DNA of 64,000 nucleotides. Origin: Flavonifractor sp963557075 (lineage in GTDB: Bacteria; Bacillota; Clostridia; Oscillospirales; Oscillospiraceae). The DNA lies in the NCBI GenBank assembly GCA_963557075.1, contig CAUWDA010000006.1, positions 1 to 64,000 on the forward strand, given 5' to 3'. The position numbers and the translations under genes were made by a program. Numbering within the stretch: the first letter of the stretch is position 1; every line of letters starts with the position of its first letter. The notes below the pieces were generated by a model. That model made no database searches, was not told the origin of the DNA, and saw only the letters and a list, made by a program, of their open reading frames with translations. Shown here in pieces: positions 16,062-24,839 of the stretch.

Positions 16062-16460
16062 TCATCTGGAGTTGCGCCCGTTCCGACGGCGTTGTTTCTG
16101 TGTAACCCGCGCTGCCTGCTCATGCTCCAGTGGATTCAGATGGCAATTTTGCATCAGCGTTTCATATAATCTGCGTTCAAACTGTTGGTAGGCTGGTGCG
16201 GTAGTATCAATGGGTTGGAGGATTGCGTGTTCATAGCCAGTTCCGGGAACGATCTCCCAGCGGATGGCATGGAACTGATCCGCCAGCAGATAGCGCATGA
16301 GCTGATGACCGTTCATCATTTCAAACATCCCGCGGGAGTCCTCATAAGGGAACTGCTTATATAGCTCAAAGCCTGTCAGCCTTTGGGCTGTGAAGTACAG
16401 CTTGAAGCCCCCTGGGTCCAGTTCTGGGGCGATCTGCTCATAGAATGTCTTTGCGTCCAT
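16062..16460 (-). CDS. conserved ICE protein of unknown function
   Basis: A 132-residue protein, not recognised: MDAKTFYEQIAPELDP start, an aromatic centre and the Arg-rich end TQKQRRRNGRNSR. The gap of 40 bp to the next gene holds no overlap, so this tail is not produced by an embedded ribosome-binding site. Confidence 0.5.
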   Translation of the reverse strand: MDAKTFYEQIAPELDPGGFKLYFTAQRLTGFELYKQFPYEDSRGMFEMMNGHQLMRYLLADQFHAIRWEIVPGTGYEHAILQPIDTTAPAYQQFERRLYETLMQNCHLNPLEHEQAARVTQKQRRRNGRNSR

Positions 16461-16461
16461 C

Positions 16462-16881
16462 TCAACCAGCCCTTCTCCACTTGTGGGACAGCCGTTCCAG
16501 AACAGTCAGCCTGCCGGACACTTTCCGCGCCGAGAGATCCAGCCCATTCATCTGGTTTTGGATGCGGCGGTGGATCTGCTTGAGCTGCCGCCTGTCGCCG
16601 CAGCCCTCCAGCACTACATAGCTGCCTTTTCCGTTGGCCAGCACCTCACGCCGCCCGGTATCATCCCGGAGACTGGCCATGAGACGCTGGCCCAGGCGCT
16701 TGCGGTAGCTGTCCTGGAGGGCCTCCACATCCCCGCACACGCCATGCTTTTTCAGGATTGCAGCGATCTCGCTGGAGTGGATCTCCATCCCCTCGAACAA
16801 TGCCTCCAGGATCTCCTGCTCAGCCTCTGGCGGCAGTCTGGGCGGAGCAGTCGGCTTGGCACCCGCGTTTTCCCGGTTCAT
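16462..16881 (-). CDS. unknown protein, possible winged-helix
   Basis: A 139-residue, largely helical, basic protein. Residues about 20-65 (EAEQEILEALFEGMEIHSSEI...KKHGV) could be a degenerate helix-turn-helix, but no diagnostic motif is visible. ATG behind AAAGGAGG, with an overlap to the upstream gene. Confidence 0.5.
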   Translation of the reverse strand: MNRENAGAKPTAPPRLPPEAEQEILEALFEGMEIHSSEIAAILKKHGVCGDVEALQDSYRKRLGQRLMASLRDDTGRREVLANGKGSYVVLEGCGDRRQLKQIHRRIQNQMNGLDLSARKVSGRLTVLERLSHKWRRAG

Positions 16882-17375
16882 CGTTCTGCCTCCTTTCGCT
16901 TTTTTTGAGGGGAACGCGGTGTTTTTGCAGGCTGCGGATCATCGCGCCAGGTTTCCGGGGCCATGGTGTTGATATGGCGGAGCATATCCCGCACATTTGC
17001 ACAGGTGAATTCCGGCTGTTCAAATCCATGGCGCTCCGTGTAGATGGTCCACTTATGGGTCTCATGGGGACTGTCCCGGATGACCACAAAATATCTCCCG
17101 TTGCGGTCACCATGCAGCGGTTCAAACCGCACGTCATCATAGAGCGGGCCGGACAGCGGGCAGTTGTTCTTGAACCAGACATAGTAGTGGTCCAGGATAT
17201 AGGGGTCGGTGATCCCCATGACCACCTTGCTCAACTTCTGGAGCCGTCCGGCCAGCGCGTCATCCTGACAGAACCAGTCATACCACCCGGCCTCACACTG
17301 AACGGCACGATCTTTCGAGGAAAAATCCCCGGCACGGAACCGCTCCTGCCACTGGCGGACACTCATTTCCGTCAT
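16878..17375 (-). CDS. conserved ICE protein of unknown function
   Basis: A 165-residue protein rich in Trp, Tyr and charged residues, not recognised. The WYDWFCQDDALAGRLQKL and YYVWFKNNCP segments look like a compact globular domain. The tail is SPQKKRKEAER. It overlaps the ParB-like gene end by ATGA. Confidence 0.52.
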   Translation of the reverse strand: MTEMSVRQWQERFRAGDFSSKDRAVQCEAGWYDWFCQDDALAGRLQKLSKVVMGITDPYILDHYYVWFKNNCPLSGPLYDDVRFEPLHGDRNGRYFVVIRDSPHETHKWTIYTERHGFEQPEFTCANVRDMLRHINTMAPETWRDDPQPAKTPRSPQKKRKEAER

Positions 17376-18289
17376 AGCGTCCCCCTCTCCGGCAGGAGGC
17401 GCTCCATGAGGTCGGCAATGGTCCGAAACACCTCCGCCAATTCACGGGATTCTTTCACCGTATCTTCCATCTCGTCCCTGGTCATGCGGGTGCATTTAGC
17501 CCAGATCCGGACATTTTCTTCTGTGGGGTCCAGCAGGACCGCCTTTTCGTATGCTTTGCAGAAGACTCCGGCGATCTTCCCCTCACGGTCGATCTCCGCG
17601 TCCTTTTCCTGGATTTCCTTTTTTGCTCTCAGGATGTCCAACGCCTCCTGGGCGGCCTGCTCCCGCTGCTCCTCCGGCAGATCCTCCACCTGCTTGGTGA
17701 TCTGGTAGCCCTGGTTGATGGACAGCTCCTTCTTGTCCAGCGCCTCCTTGACCGCTGCGGGGGCGTGCTCGTTGATCTGCATAATACGCCCCATGGTCTG
17801 ATCTCCGATGCCGACTGCCTGTGCCATCTCTTTACGCGTGTTCACAGGGGGGAGCGCTTTTGGTGAATTCACCAAAAGCGCTCCCTTGTCTGTTTTATCA
17901 CCGCCTGCAGCGGATTGATTTGACTTGGCCCTGGCTTCGAGTTCCGGCTTGAGCTTCAGGGCGATCTTGCCCAGCTCCCACTTGTCCAGGTTGCGGCGGC
18001 CCTTCTGGGTGTCCAGCGCCCACTGCTTGGCCTCCAGCAGATCGTCAAAGGCGAACACCAGCATCTGATAGGGCAGGCCGTGCTTGTCGCACAGGGATTT
18101 TCGGTTATGCCCGTCAATGACGACCAGATCCTCATTGACGATGATGGAGGTATAGCACCCATTTTTCAGGAGATCCGCCTCCAGCGCACCGAGCTGCTCC
18201 TCGCTCAAAGGCGGGAGCAGCTCGGCCATCTCAGGCAGCACGACAGGGGTGCGCTCTGTGCTGCTGTAAATGATCCCAGTGTTCTTCAT
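17372..18289 (-). CDS. ParB/Spo0J-like nuclease-fold protein
   Basis: A 305-residue protein with an N-terminal ParB-type domain (LLPPLSEEQLGALEADLLKNG, then VVIDGHNRKSLC, the catalytic-loop-like motif) and a central helix-turn-helix part (TRKEMAQAVGIGDQTMGRIMQI). A charged helical C-terminus follows. In ICEs such proteins act in replication, maintenance or regulation. A perfect 36-bp palindrome lies in the linker between the domains (17851-17886). It overlaps the SSB gene by 1 nt. Confidence 0.78.
   Translation of the reverse strand: MKNTGIIYSSTERTPVVLPEMAELLPPLSEEQLGALEADLLKNGCYTSIIVNEDLVVIDGHNRKSLCDKHGLPYQMLVFAFDDLLEAKQWALDTQKGRRNLDKWELGKIALKLKPELEARAKSNQSAAGGDKTDKGALLVNSPKALPPVNTRKEMAQAVGIGDQTMGRIMQINEHAPAAVKEALDKKELSINQGYQITKQVEDLPEEQREQAAQEALDILRAKKEIQEKDAEIDREGKIAGVFCKAYEKAVLLDPTEENVRIWAKCTRMTRDEMEDTVKESRELAEVFRTIADLMERLLPERGTL
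17851..17886. repeat. perfect 36-bp palindrome inside the ParB-like gene
   Basis: GGGAGCGCTTTTGGTGAA followed by its exact reverse complement, centred on GAATTC, with no mismatch and no loop. It encodes the linker GALLVNSPKAL between the ParB and HTH domains. Candidate parS/operator-type site, autoregulatory hairpin or a small inserted element. Confidence 0.85.
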
Positions 18290-18660
18290 CAGGCGGCCTC
18301 ACACTCGCCCTGGTTCTGCCCGGCAGCGGTTGCATCCTCTGCCCGACGGGGGGAGAGGAGCTCCACCTCCGTAGCCTTGATCAGAAAGCCGGGCTGGCGG
18401 GTGGGATCGTCAGAAAAAGTGATGGTCTCGAAGTCGCCGGAGGCGGCCAGCTTGCAGCCCTTCCAGGCATAGGCGGCACAGAACTCGGCCAGGGGGCCGC
18501 GCACCTTGATGGAGATGAAGTCGGTGAGCCGGTTGCCCTCCTGATCCCGATAGCGGCGGTCCGAGGCGATACGCAGGATGGCATAGGGCTTGCCCGTGGT
18601 TTCGTTCATCTTCAGCTCCACATCATTGGTCAGATTTCCAGTGGCAGTGATCTTCAACAT
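18289..18660 (-). CDS. ssb: single-stranded DNA-binding protein
   Basis: A 123-residue OB-fold protein: ITATGNLTNDVELK at the N-terminus, YAILRIASDRRY and GPLAEFCAAYAWKGCKLAASGDF match bacterial SSBs. It lacks the acidic DDDIPF-type tail. ICE-borne SSBs coat the transferred strand. GGAG lies 9 nt before the ATG. First gene after the terminator that ends the adhesin unit. Confidence 0.85.
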   Translation of the reverse strand: MLKITATGNLTNDVELKMNETTGKPYAILRIASDRRYRDQEGNRLTDFISIKVRGPLAEFCAAYAWKGCKLAASGDFETITFSDDPTRQPGFLIKATEVELLSPRRAEDATAAGQNQGECEAA

Positions 18661-18697
18661 CGTTCATTTCTCCTTTTTCTGTTAGAATAATTGGTTG

Positions 18698-18735
18698 TAA
18701 GAAAGAGGGGGACTCACAGCTTTTGTGAGTCCCCC
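18698..18735 (-). terminator. intrinsic terminator of the adhesin gene
   Basis: 12-bp stem (18707-18718 with 18724-18735) with 5-nt loop, followed on the minus strand by TCTTTCTT, just after the adhesin stop codon. Confidence 0.8.
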
Positions 18736-18741
18736 AAGGGC

Positions 18742-21700
18742 TTAATACCCCGTCCGGGGCAGGGTGGGAATGACAGGTTTGCCGTACACCGTGGTCACCC
18801 AACGGCTGACGGCCTGCACCCACTGGCCGTTGTAGACGCCGCCCACGTCGGCCACATTGACAAAGGAGGTGGAGGCCAGGTTGGCCACGGCGGTGCAGTG
18901 GAGGTACGGCTTTTCTACCTGGGCAAAGCCAGCAGGGGCCTGTCCAAAGACGAACATGACCTCTGTGACCCGTTCATTGCTGGCAAGGCCCAGTGCGGTG
19001 GCCGAGGCAGCCAGGGTGTAGTTCTTGCTGGTGGACAGGTTGTCTGCCAGGGTCCGATACTCGCCGCCGTTCACACGATAGGTGATCTTATAGGTGCCGG
19101 GGAAGTTATAGGTTCCGGTGACCACCGTGTCCAGCCGTACCTCTGCGGGGAGGGTATCGCGCCAATAAAAGTTGTCCAGCCGGACATTGGAGCTATTGGC
19201 GATGCCGGAGAAGGTATAGCGTACCGGCTGGCCTGCCATGATCTCCTTGGGGCCGGTTTTGGTGATGGATACGCCGGTAGTTAGGCTCTTGTTGGTCACC
19301 TCAAATTTGACGATCTGTCCCTCATGTTCAAGATAAGCAGTGAGTTCCGTTTCATTTACGCCGTAATTGGCCGGAGCCTTGACCTCCCGTATGGTATAGC
19401 GGGAGAGAGGCAAAGGTTTGGACACGGCCAGCCCTCGGCTATCAGAGCGGATGGTGTCTACCAGGTTACCCGCTTTATCATAGATCTCAAACACGGCTCC
19501 CTCCAGCAGTGTTCCAGCAGGCAGTCCGTTGGTGGGGTTGTAGTCGGCGGACTTCTTGACGATTTGGATTTGTCCTGTGATGGGGGTATTTTCCCACTCT
19601 ACCAATGTGGTTTCCCCAGCTTTGACATAGACTGTACGGAGTTGGGTGTCTGGGATATACCCCTCATTCTCCAGTTCGCGCAGATAGTACCGGCCACTCT
19701 CGGTCAAGTCCTCAAACCAGGCATAGCCTCGGTCGTCGGTGGTCTGCTGGTCGATGGGGTTGTGGCCGCTGTCATACAGGATGAACGACACACCAGGGAT
19801 GCCCTTACCATCAGCAGTAGAAATTTTGTGAAGCAGGATGCCGGACATGGGCGCATTGGTTACGGTCAGTTTCGTGGTCTGCCCATTCTTTATGGTGAAA
19901 TAATGGGGCGTGCTGTCCAGCTTGAACCCCTCGGCACTCTCGATCTCCACGGCATAATAATTGTTATCCTCCAGTGTCACAAAGACGCTGCCGCTCTCCC
20001 CGGTGGTCACGGTGTCCACCAGGGCATCATCCGACACTCGCCGGATTTCAAAGGTGGTATTGGGGATGCGCTCCGTCTTGTCCGCTTCGGAGACTTTAAT
20101 CAACTCCACGCCGCCCACAGCATTGTTATAAAACCGGATCGTCTGGGTGTCATTGGGGTTAATGGTGACGGTCTGGCTCTGGCTATCCGGGTCGATAGTG
20201 TACCCAGGCACGCTCTCAAGTTCAGTCACTACCACCGTGCCAGTGATCCCGGACAGGATGACCTTACCTGTGGAGTCGGAATAATAGATACCATTGCTGG
20301 ACAACGTGCCTCCTGCGGCATCCACATACTGCCCATTGGCGTACTTAATCTCAAATTTGACGCCCTCCAGGGGGACTTCCGTAGAGCCGTTCCGTCCCCA
20401 CTTCTCAATTACCAGATTGCCCAAAGGCTGGTTCCGAAATTCTACGGTGACGGTCTGGCCCTCTTTGACCTGAACGGTCTGAGGTGCATCATCCAGCAGG
20501 AAGCCGGGCTTGGCACGGGTTTCCTTGATGACCAGTGTAGTTCCAGGTTCTACCCCTTCCACCAGAAAACTGCCGGTGGAATCCGTCACGAACTTGCCGT
20601 TGGCATCACCCACCACGGAGCCGTCCGATTTTGTCACCAGGAACTCCACATCGGAGAGCGGGGAATTGTCTGCTGCCGATACCTTCTTGACCAGGACGCC
20701 TCCCTTGGGGGCGTTGGAGAAGTAGAGGGTCACGATGTCCTGATCCTCGCCGGAAATATAGAAGGACTGGGGCGCGGCGTCAATCACGTGGCTGCTGTCG
20801 CTCTCCAACTCCTCGCAGATGTAGTAGCCCTTTTTGAGCCCAGTGACAGTGAAGGAGCCGTTGGCCGAAGTCGTGTAAGTGCCGATCACGGTGCCACCGC
20901 TGCCGCTGACCTCGCCACCCAGATATTTCAGTTGGAAGCGGCAGCCGGAGATTCCAGCCCCGGTCACGCTGTCCTGCTTGTAGACCACCAACGCTGACAG
21001 GGGGATGTTGGAAATGGTGATGGTCTTGTTTTCGCCGCCCTTGACATAGACCTCCGTAACAGGATTGTCGGGAGCCTGGAAGCCAGGCGCAGGTTTGGTC
21101 TCCTCAATTTTCAGCCAGCCATCCTCAATGGCCTCCAGGATGATCTGACCCGCCTCATCTGTCTGGAAGGTTCCCAGATCCCGCTGTTCCCCAGTTTCCG
21201 TCTTATTGCTGGACCATGTGATGTGAAACTCGGCGGATTCAATGGGGTCATGAGTGACGGAGTTTTCCTTCTGGATGGTGACAGATGGCTTTTTGTGGTT
21301 TTCAAAATATACCGTTCTGTCCCGATTGGGATAGAGAGTGACAAGCTGGCTGGGAGCGTCCGGCAGGTAAGGCGACGGCACAGACTTCTCGATTACCTCA
21401 TAGACCATAGGCAGGAGGTTGGGGACCTTGGCGGAACCATCCGGGCCAGTGGTCACCTCGGCCACACTGTGGCCGTCTGCTGTCTTTACAAGGAAAACTG
21501 CGCCCTCCACGGGAGCGCCGCTGTCTGCGTCACGCTTCCAAATGGTGAGGTTTGGCCTCTTATCGTTCTCCAAAACGATGGTGTTGTCCTTACCGGGGAA
21601 TAATTCTACATGATATTCCTTTTCATCCAAAATGTGGTCTGATACTGTGTCGGTTTCCTTTAGGGAATATACTCCAGGCTGTAAGCCCTCCCAAATGATC

Positions 21701-23928
21701 GTACCTGTGCTGGAAGTGGTCTGATCCATATACCGGCTGCCATCCTCAATCCGGGTCAGGCTGTATGTCACTCCGGCCAGGGCGGAGCCATCCGAACTGA
21801 TTTTTGTGAGGCGGAGGGAAGGCAGCTTGCTGTTGGTAAAGACAAACTGGGCCGTCTCATTTCCATCCAGGTGGATGATCCTCTGTGCCTCGTCAATCAC
21901 ATATCCCGGACACTCCAGTTCAGTCACCACATAAGCGCCCACGGGGAGCTTGGAGAGGTCGATGGTCCCATCCTCCGAAGTCGTATATTCCTCCGGTCCC
22001 CAGGAGCCGTCCACCGCCTCAATGCGGAATTTGACATTGGCAATCGGCTTACTGAGATCCGCACTGTCTACCTTGATAAGATGGATGCCGGGCAGCTGGT
22101 CATTATAAAACACCCGTTCCACAATGCCCATGCCCGTGGTCAACTCCGCATATTGGGGGGTGGTATCTATAATATGCTCATCGTCTCCGGGGTTTCGTTC
22201 CTCGATCCGATAACTGCCCTCGGGCTGGTTGACCAGGAGAATTTCGCCCTGTTCATTGGTACGGAAGATGCCCAGAGAAACATTATCCCGGAAGATCTCA
22301 AACGCCACATCCGGCATAAGCTCCATCGTCTTTCGGTCATACTTGATGATCCGCAGACCAGGAAGTTCTTCATTGATAATGGTAGCGGTGGATTCCTCGC
22401 CTGACACCACATTGACCGTCTGAACGGTATCGGTCACAGCTTTCCAGCCCTCGATTCCTGCCAGCTCACGCACTTCCCATGCGCCGGGTTCAAGCTGGTC
22501 GAAGGTGATGGAACCTCCGGTGGTGGTCTGACCGCTCCGGGTCTGGCCGCTCTCCAAGTGCTTGATCTGGATGGTTACACCGGAAAGCAGATCTCCAGTG
22601 TCACTCTTTTTCTCCACCCGAAGTGAGCCGTAGGGGGCGTTCCAGAAAGTCAGGGTTGCAATCTTGTTGTACTCCACATCCGCGTGCTGGGTGCGCTCAT
22701 CCGGCAAAAGATGATACCGGGGCGGGATCTCCTCGGTTACCGTATAGTGGCCCTCAAGGGTCAGAGGGATTACCACGGTCCCGTCCGGGCCAGTAGAGAA
22801 AGAGCCAACCTTGCGTCCCTCTGGATCGTACACAGAGAACACCGCGCCCTCCAGTGGGATTTTTGTGCCCTCCTCCAGCTTTACGATCTTCAGCGCGGTC
22901 TCATCCGGGTCGGGGTCCTGACCGTCATAATAGTTACTGATAGCAGCCACATCCAGCCGTACATTGTTATCCAGGTCGCAGATATAATTTTGCAGGTCGC
23001 CGTACTTATCCTTCTCCTGGCAGATGGCATACATGGCGGCATACTGCGCCACGGAGGCGGACAGTGCAAGCTGGACGCTGCCACTTTGGTTCTGGATGGA
23101 TTCCGCGGGGTACAGCACCTTGAATTGAGCGGAGTAGCCGTCTCCGGTTCCTTCCGCAGCAACAGAGGTCACATCCTGGTTGTCCATGTTGACGATCCGG
23201 GTGCCATTGGGAACGGCAGAGGGGTCCTGAAAGGCGACAGAAATGTCGTAATCGTAGACCCATGTCTCGCTCCAAACCGTAAACACCTGCTGATAGTAGT
23301 CCTTACCCTCAACACTGACAGGATAGGCCACGGAATGGTCTGGGGTGGCTGTCATTTTGGGCGTGAGCATATAGTTGTAGGTGGTGCCGCGCTTGTAGAT
23401 GTCCTTGGCGGCGGCCAGGATGCGGTTGCCAATGTCCAGTTCAGAACCGGAAAGGCCGGGGGCCACCTTTAGATTGTTGATGTCCCAGGTGGAAAGCAAA
23501 TAACACCAGAGGGCCATCTTTGTGGCGTAATACGCCTGATACTTGTTATCCAAATTCAGTTCACCCAGACTGCGGTGGGGGTAACCGTTGGAGATAATGC
23601 CCACCACCTTGGGATCGCTGGAGCGTTCCTCCGCAAGATATTTAATGCTTTCGCCTGGTTCTACCTTTTGGGGAACACCTTTGAGATACGGATTCACACA
23701 ATATGCCGGAACTTCTTTGGTTGTCCCATCATTGCTCTTATACATGAAATAGGTGTAGTCTTGCTTCTTGACAGCTCCGTTGATGGACAGATAACCCAGC
23801 TCATATCCGCCGTTATAAATGTCCACTTCGCCCAGCGCCGCTTCTACACTATCCGCGGCCCAAGCGGAGGTCGGAAGAATTCCAAGCAGCAAAACGCAGG
23901 CCAAAAACATTGAAAGCAGTTTTTTCAT
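18742..23928 (-). CDS. giant Cna-B/SpaA-repeat surface adhesin with LPRTG sorting motif
   Basis: A 1,728-residue cell-surface protein. Signal peptide to AWA (residue about 25); a thioester-type (TQXA) domain with YCVNP and the segment ATKMALW, where the usual Gln is Lys; then 13 prealbumin-like Cna-B/SpaA repeats of about 80-90 residues, each starting with an L-I-K-K-type strand and ending in a V-E-type motif that supports isopeptide bonds; then a last immunoglobulin-like domain. The protein ends exactly at PTLPRTGY, with no membrane helix or basic tail. RBS AAGGAGG. A sortase gene lies directly upstream. Likely used for cell-cell contact during mating or host adhesion. Confidence 0.92.
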   Translation of the reverse strand: MKKLLSMFLACVLLLGILPTSAWAADSVEAALGEVDIYNGGYELGYLSINGAVKKQDYTYFMYKSNDGTTKEVPAYCVNPYLKGVPQKVEPGESIKYLAEERSSDPKVVGIISNGYPHRSLGELNLDNKYQAYYATKMALWCYLLSTWDINNLKVAPGLSGSELDIGNRILAAAKDIYKRGTTYNYMLTPKMTATPDHSVAYPVSVEGKDYYQQVFTVWSETWVYDYDISVAFQDPSAVPNGTRIVNMDNQDVTSVAAEGTGDGYSAQFKVLYPAESIQNQSGSVQLALSASVAQYAAMYAICQEKDKYGDLQNYICDLDNNVRLDVAAISNYYDGQDPDPDETALKIVKLEEGTKIPLEGAVFSVYDPEGRKVGSFSTGPDGTVVIPLTLEGHYTVTEEIPPRYHLLPDERTQHADVEYNKIATLTFWNAPYGSLRVEKKSDTGDLLSGVTIQIKHLESGQTRSGQTTTGGSITFDQLEPGAWEVRELAGIEGWKAVTDTVQTVNVVSGEESTATIINEELPGLRIIKYDRKTMELMPDVAFEIFRDNVSLGIFRTNEQGEILLVNQPEGSYRIEERNPGDDEHIIDTTPQYAELTTGMGIVERVFYNDQLPGIHLIKVDSADLSKPIANVKFRIEAVDGSWGPEEYTTSEDGTIDLSKLPVGAYVVTELECPGYVIDEAQRIIHLDGNETAQFVFTNSKLPSLRLTKISSDGSALAGVTYSLTRIEDGSRYMDQTTSSTGTIIWEGLQPGVYSLKETDTVSDHILDEKEYHVELFPGKDNTIVLENDKRPNLTIWKRDADSGAPVEGAVFLVKTADGHSVAEVTTGPDGSAKVPNLLPMVYEVIEKSVPSPYLPDAPSQLVTLYPNRDRTVYFENHKKPSVTIQKENSVTHDPIESAEFHITWSSNKTETGEQRDLGTFQTDEAGQIILEAIEDGWLKIEETKPAPGFQAPDNPVTEVYVKGGENKTITISNIPLSALVVYKQDSVTGAGISGCRFQLKYLGGEVSGSGGTVIGTYTTSANGSFTVTGLKKGYYICEELESDSSHVIDAAPQSFYISGEDQDIVTLYFSNAPKGGVLVKKVSAADNSPLSDVEFLVTKSDGSVVGDANGKFVTDSTGSFLVEGVEPGTTLVIKETRAKPGFLLDDAPQTVQVKEGQTVTVEFRNQPLGNLVIEKWGRNGSTEVPLEGVKFEIKYANGQYVDAAGGTLSSNGIYYSDSTGKVILSGITGTVVVTELESVPGYTIDPDSQSQTVTINPNDTQTIRFYNNAVGGVELIKVSEADKTERIPNTTFEIRRVSDDALVDTVTTGESGSVFVTLEDNNYYAVEIESAEGFKLDSTPHYFTIKNGQTTKLTVTNAPMSGILLHKISTADGKGIPGVSFILYDSGHNPIDQQTTDDRGYAWFEDLTESGRYYLRELENEGYIPDTQLRTVYVKAGETTLVEWENTPITGQIQIVKKSADYNPTNGLPAGTLLEGAVFEIYDKAGNLVDTIRSDSRGLAVSKPLPLSRYTIREVKAPANYGVNETELTAYLEHEGQIVKFEVTNKSLTTGVSITKTGPKEIMAGQPVRYTFSGIANSSNVRLDNFYWRDTLPAEVRLDTVVTGTYNFPGTYKITYRVNGGEYRTLADNLSTSKNYTLAASATALGLASNERVTEVMFVFGQAPAGFAQVEKPYLHCTAVANLASTSFVNVADVGGVYNGQWVQAVSRWVTTVYGKPVIPTLPRTGY

Positions 23929-23947
23929 AAGCCCTCCTTAAAATGGA

Positions 23948-23990
23948 CAGAAAGAGGCATGAACAACAATCTGTTCATCACCTCTTTCTG
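23948..23990 (-). promoter_or_regulatory. hairpin in the leader of the adhesin gene
   Basis: An interrupted inverted repeat (CAGAAAGAGG... with ...CCTCTTTCTG) lies between the sortase terminator and the adhesin RBS. No long T run follows, so it may be an mRNA-stability or translation-control structure. Confidence 0.45.
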
Positions 23991-24026
23991 GAAGTAATTC
24001 AGTCAGGGTTTCGCAGAAACTAAGCG

Positions 24027-24071
24027 AAAAAAACGCAGTGCATTTCCCAATTTGGGAGATGCACTGCGTTT
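24027..24071 (-). terminator. terminator between sortase and adhesin genes
   Basis: 18-nt arms (24031-24048 with 24054-24071) form a strong hairpin that begins at the sortase stop codon and is followed on the minus strand by seven Ts. Confidence 0.8.
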
Positions 24072-24834
24072 AGCATTCCACAGCCTGGACACACCAGCGG
24101 TATGCCCGCTGATCCCGCACACAGGTAAACAACGTGATACGGTTGTCACTGGTAGTGGCGGTGCCGCTGGTATCTGTCTCCAATACCTTTTCTACACTGA
24201 CCACCTGATAGGTGCGTGTGCCCAGCTTGGTGGTCCAGGTAATGGTATCGCCTGGCTCCAGGGTATGCAGGTCTCCAAAATCATCCCGGACCCCGCGGTT
24301 GTGACCCGCAATGCAGCAGTTGCCGTCCCAGATACTAGTGCCAGGGAAATGACCGGCCCCTTTTGCCAGAGTGCTGCTGTCTGTCCCTTCGTAGACCTTG
24401 GTAGACAGGCCGATAGCCGGGATCTTGAGCGTCCCCAGATGTCCGCCGGAGTAGTAGAGATCGCTGGTGACGGCAGTATAGCCGACGTCCTGGCCAGAAC
24501 TGCCCCCATTTCCTGTGTCGATCACAGGATAGTTGACGCTCCCTGTCTGGGACACCAGCCCGCCGCCATCCAGAGCGCCGGGGATAAGATTGGGCGTCAG
24601 AGGGTCGCCGCTGCCGGGGAGGTAACTGGTAGGCGTGCCAAATCCAGGCGGGATCAGGGCGGTGTTCTTACTCCGGTCTACATTGGGATCTTCCCATTCG
24701 TAGATGGTGTCATCGCTGGTAGGTCTGCCGAACAGGTAATCGTCCGGGGCCTCCATGGTATATTCCAGGGCGCTGGCCTGGCCCACACATAGGGCGCATA
24801 GCATGGTGGCCAGCAGAAGTGCTCTCAGCTTCAG
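24070..24834 (-). CDS. sortase
   Basis: A transpeptidase of 254 residues, with IPAIGLSTKVYEG, the catalytic His in AGHNRG (about 178), Cys in TLFTC (about 235) and Arg in the following RAYR. A signal peptide (KLRALLLATMLCALCVGQASA) is complete only if translation starts at CTG 24834, which follows AAGGAG by 9 nt; ATG 24804 lies inside the hydrophobic core and has no ribosome-binding site. It stands between a surface protein gene and the LPRTG adhesin gene, its likely substrate. Confidence 0.87.
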   Translation of the reverse strand: MKLRALLLATMLCALCVGQASALEYTMEAPDDYLFGRPTSDDTIYEWEDPNVDRSKNTALIPPGFGTPTSYLPGSGDPLTPNLIPGALDGGGLVSQTGSVNYPVIDTGNGGSSGQDVGYTAVTSDLYYSGGHLGTLKIPAIGLSTKVYEGTDSSTLAKGAGHFPGTSIWDGNCCIAGHNRGVRDDFGDLHTLEPGDTITWTTKLGTRTYQVVSVEKVLETDTSGTATTSDNRITLFTCVRDQRAYRWCVQAVEC

Positions 24835-24839
24835 TTGAA

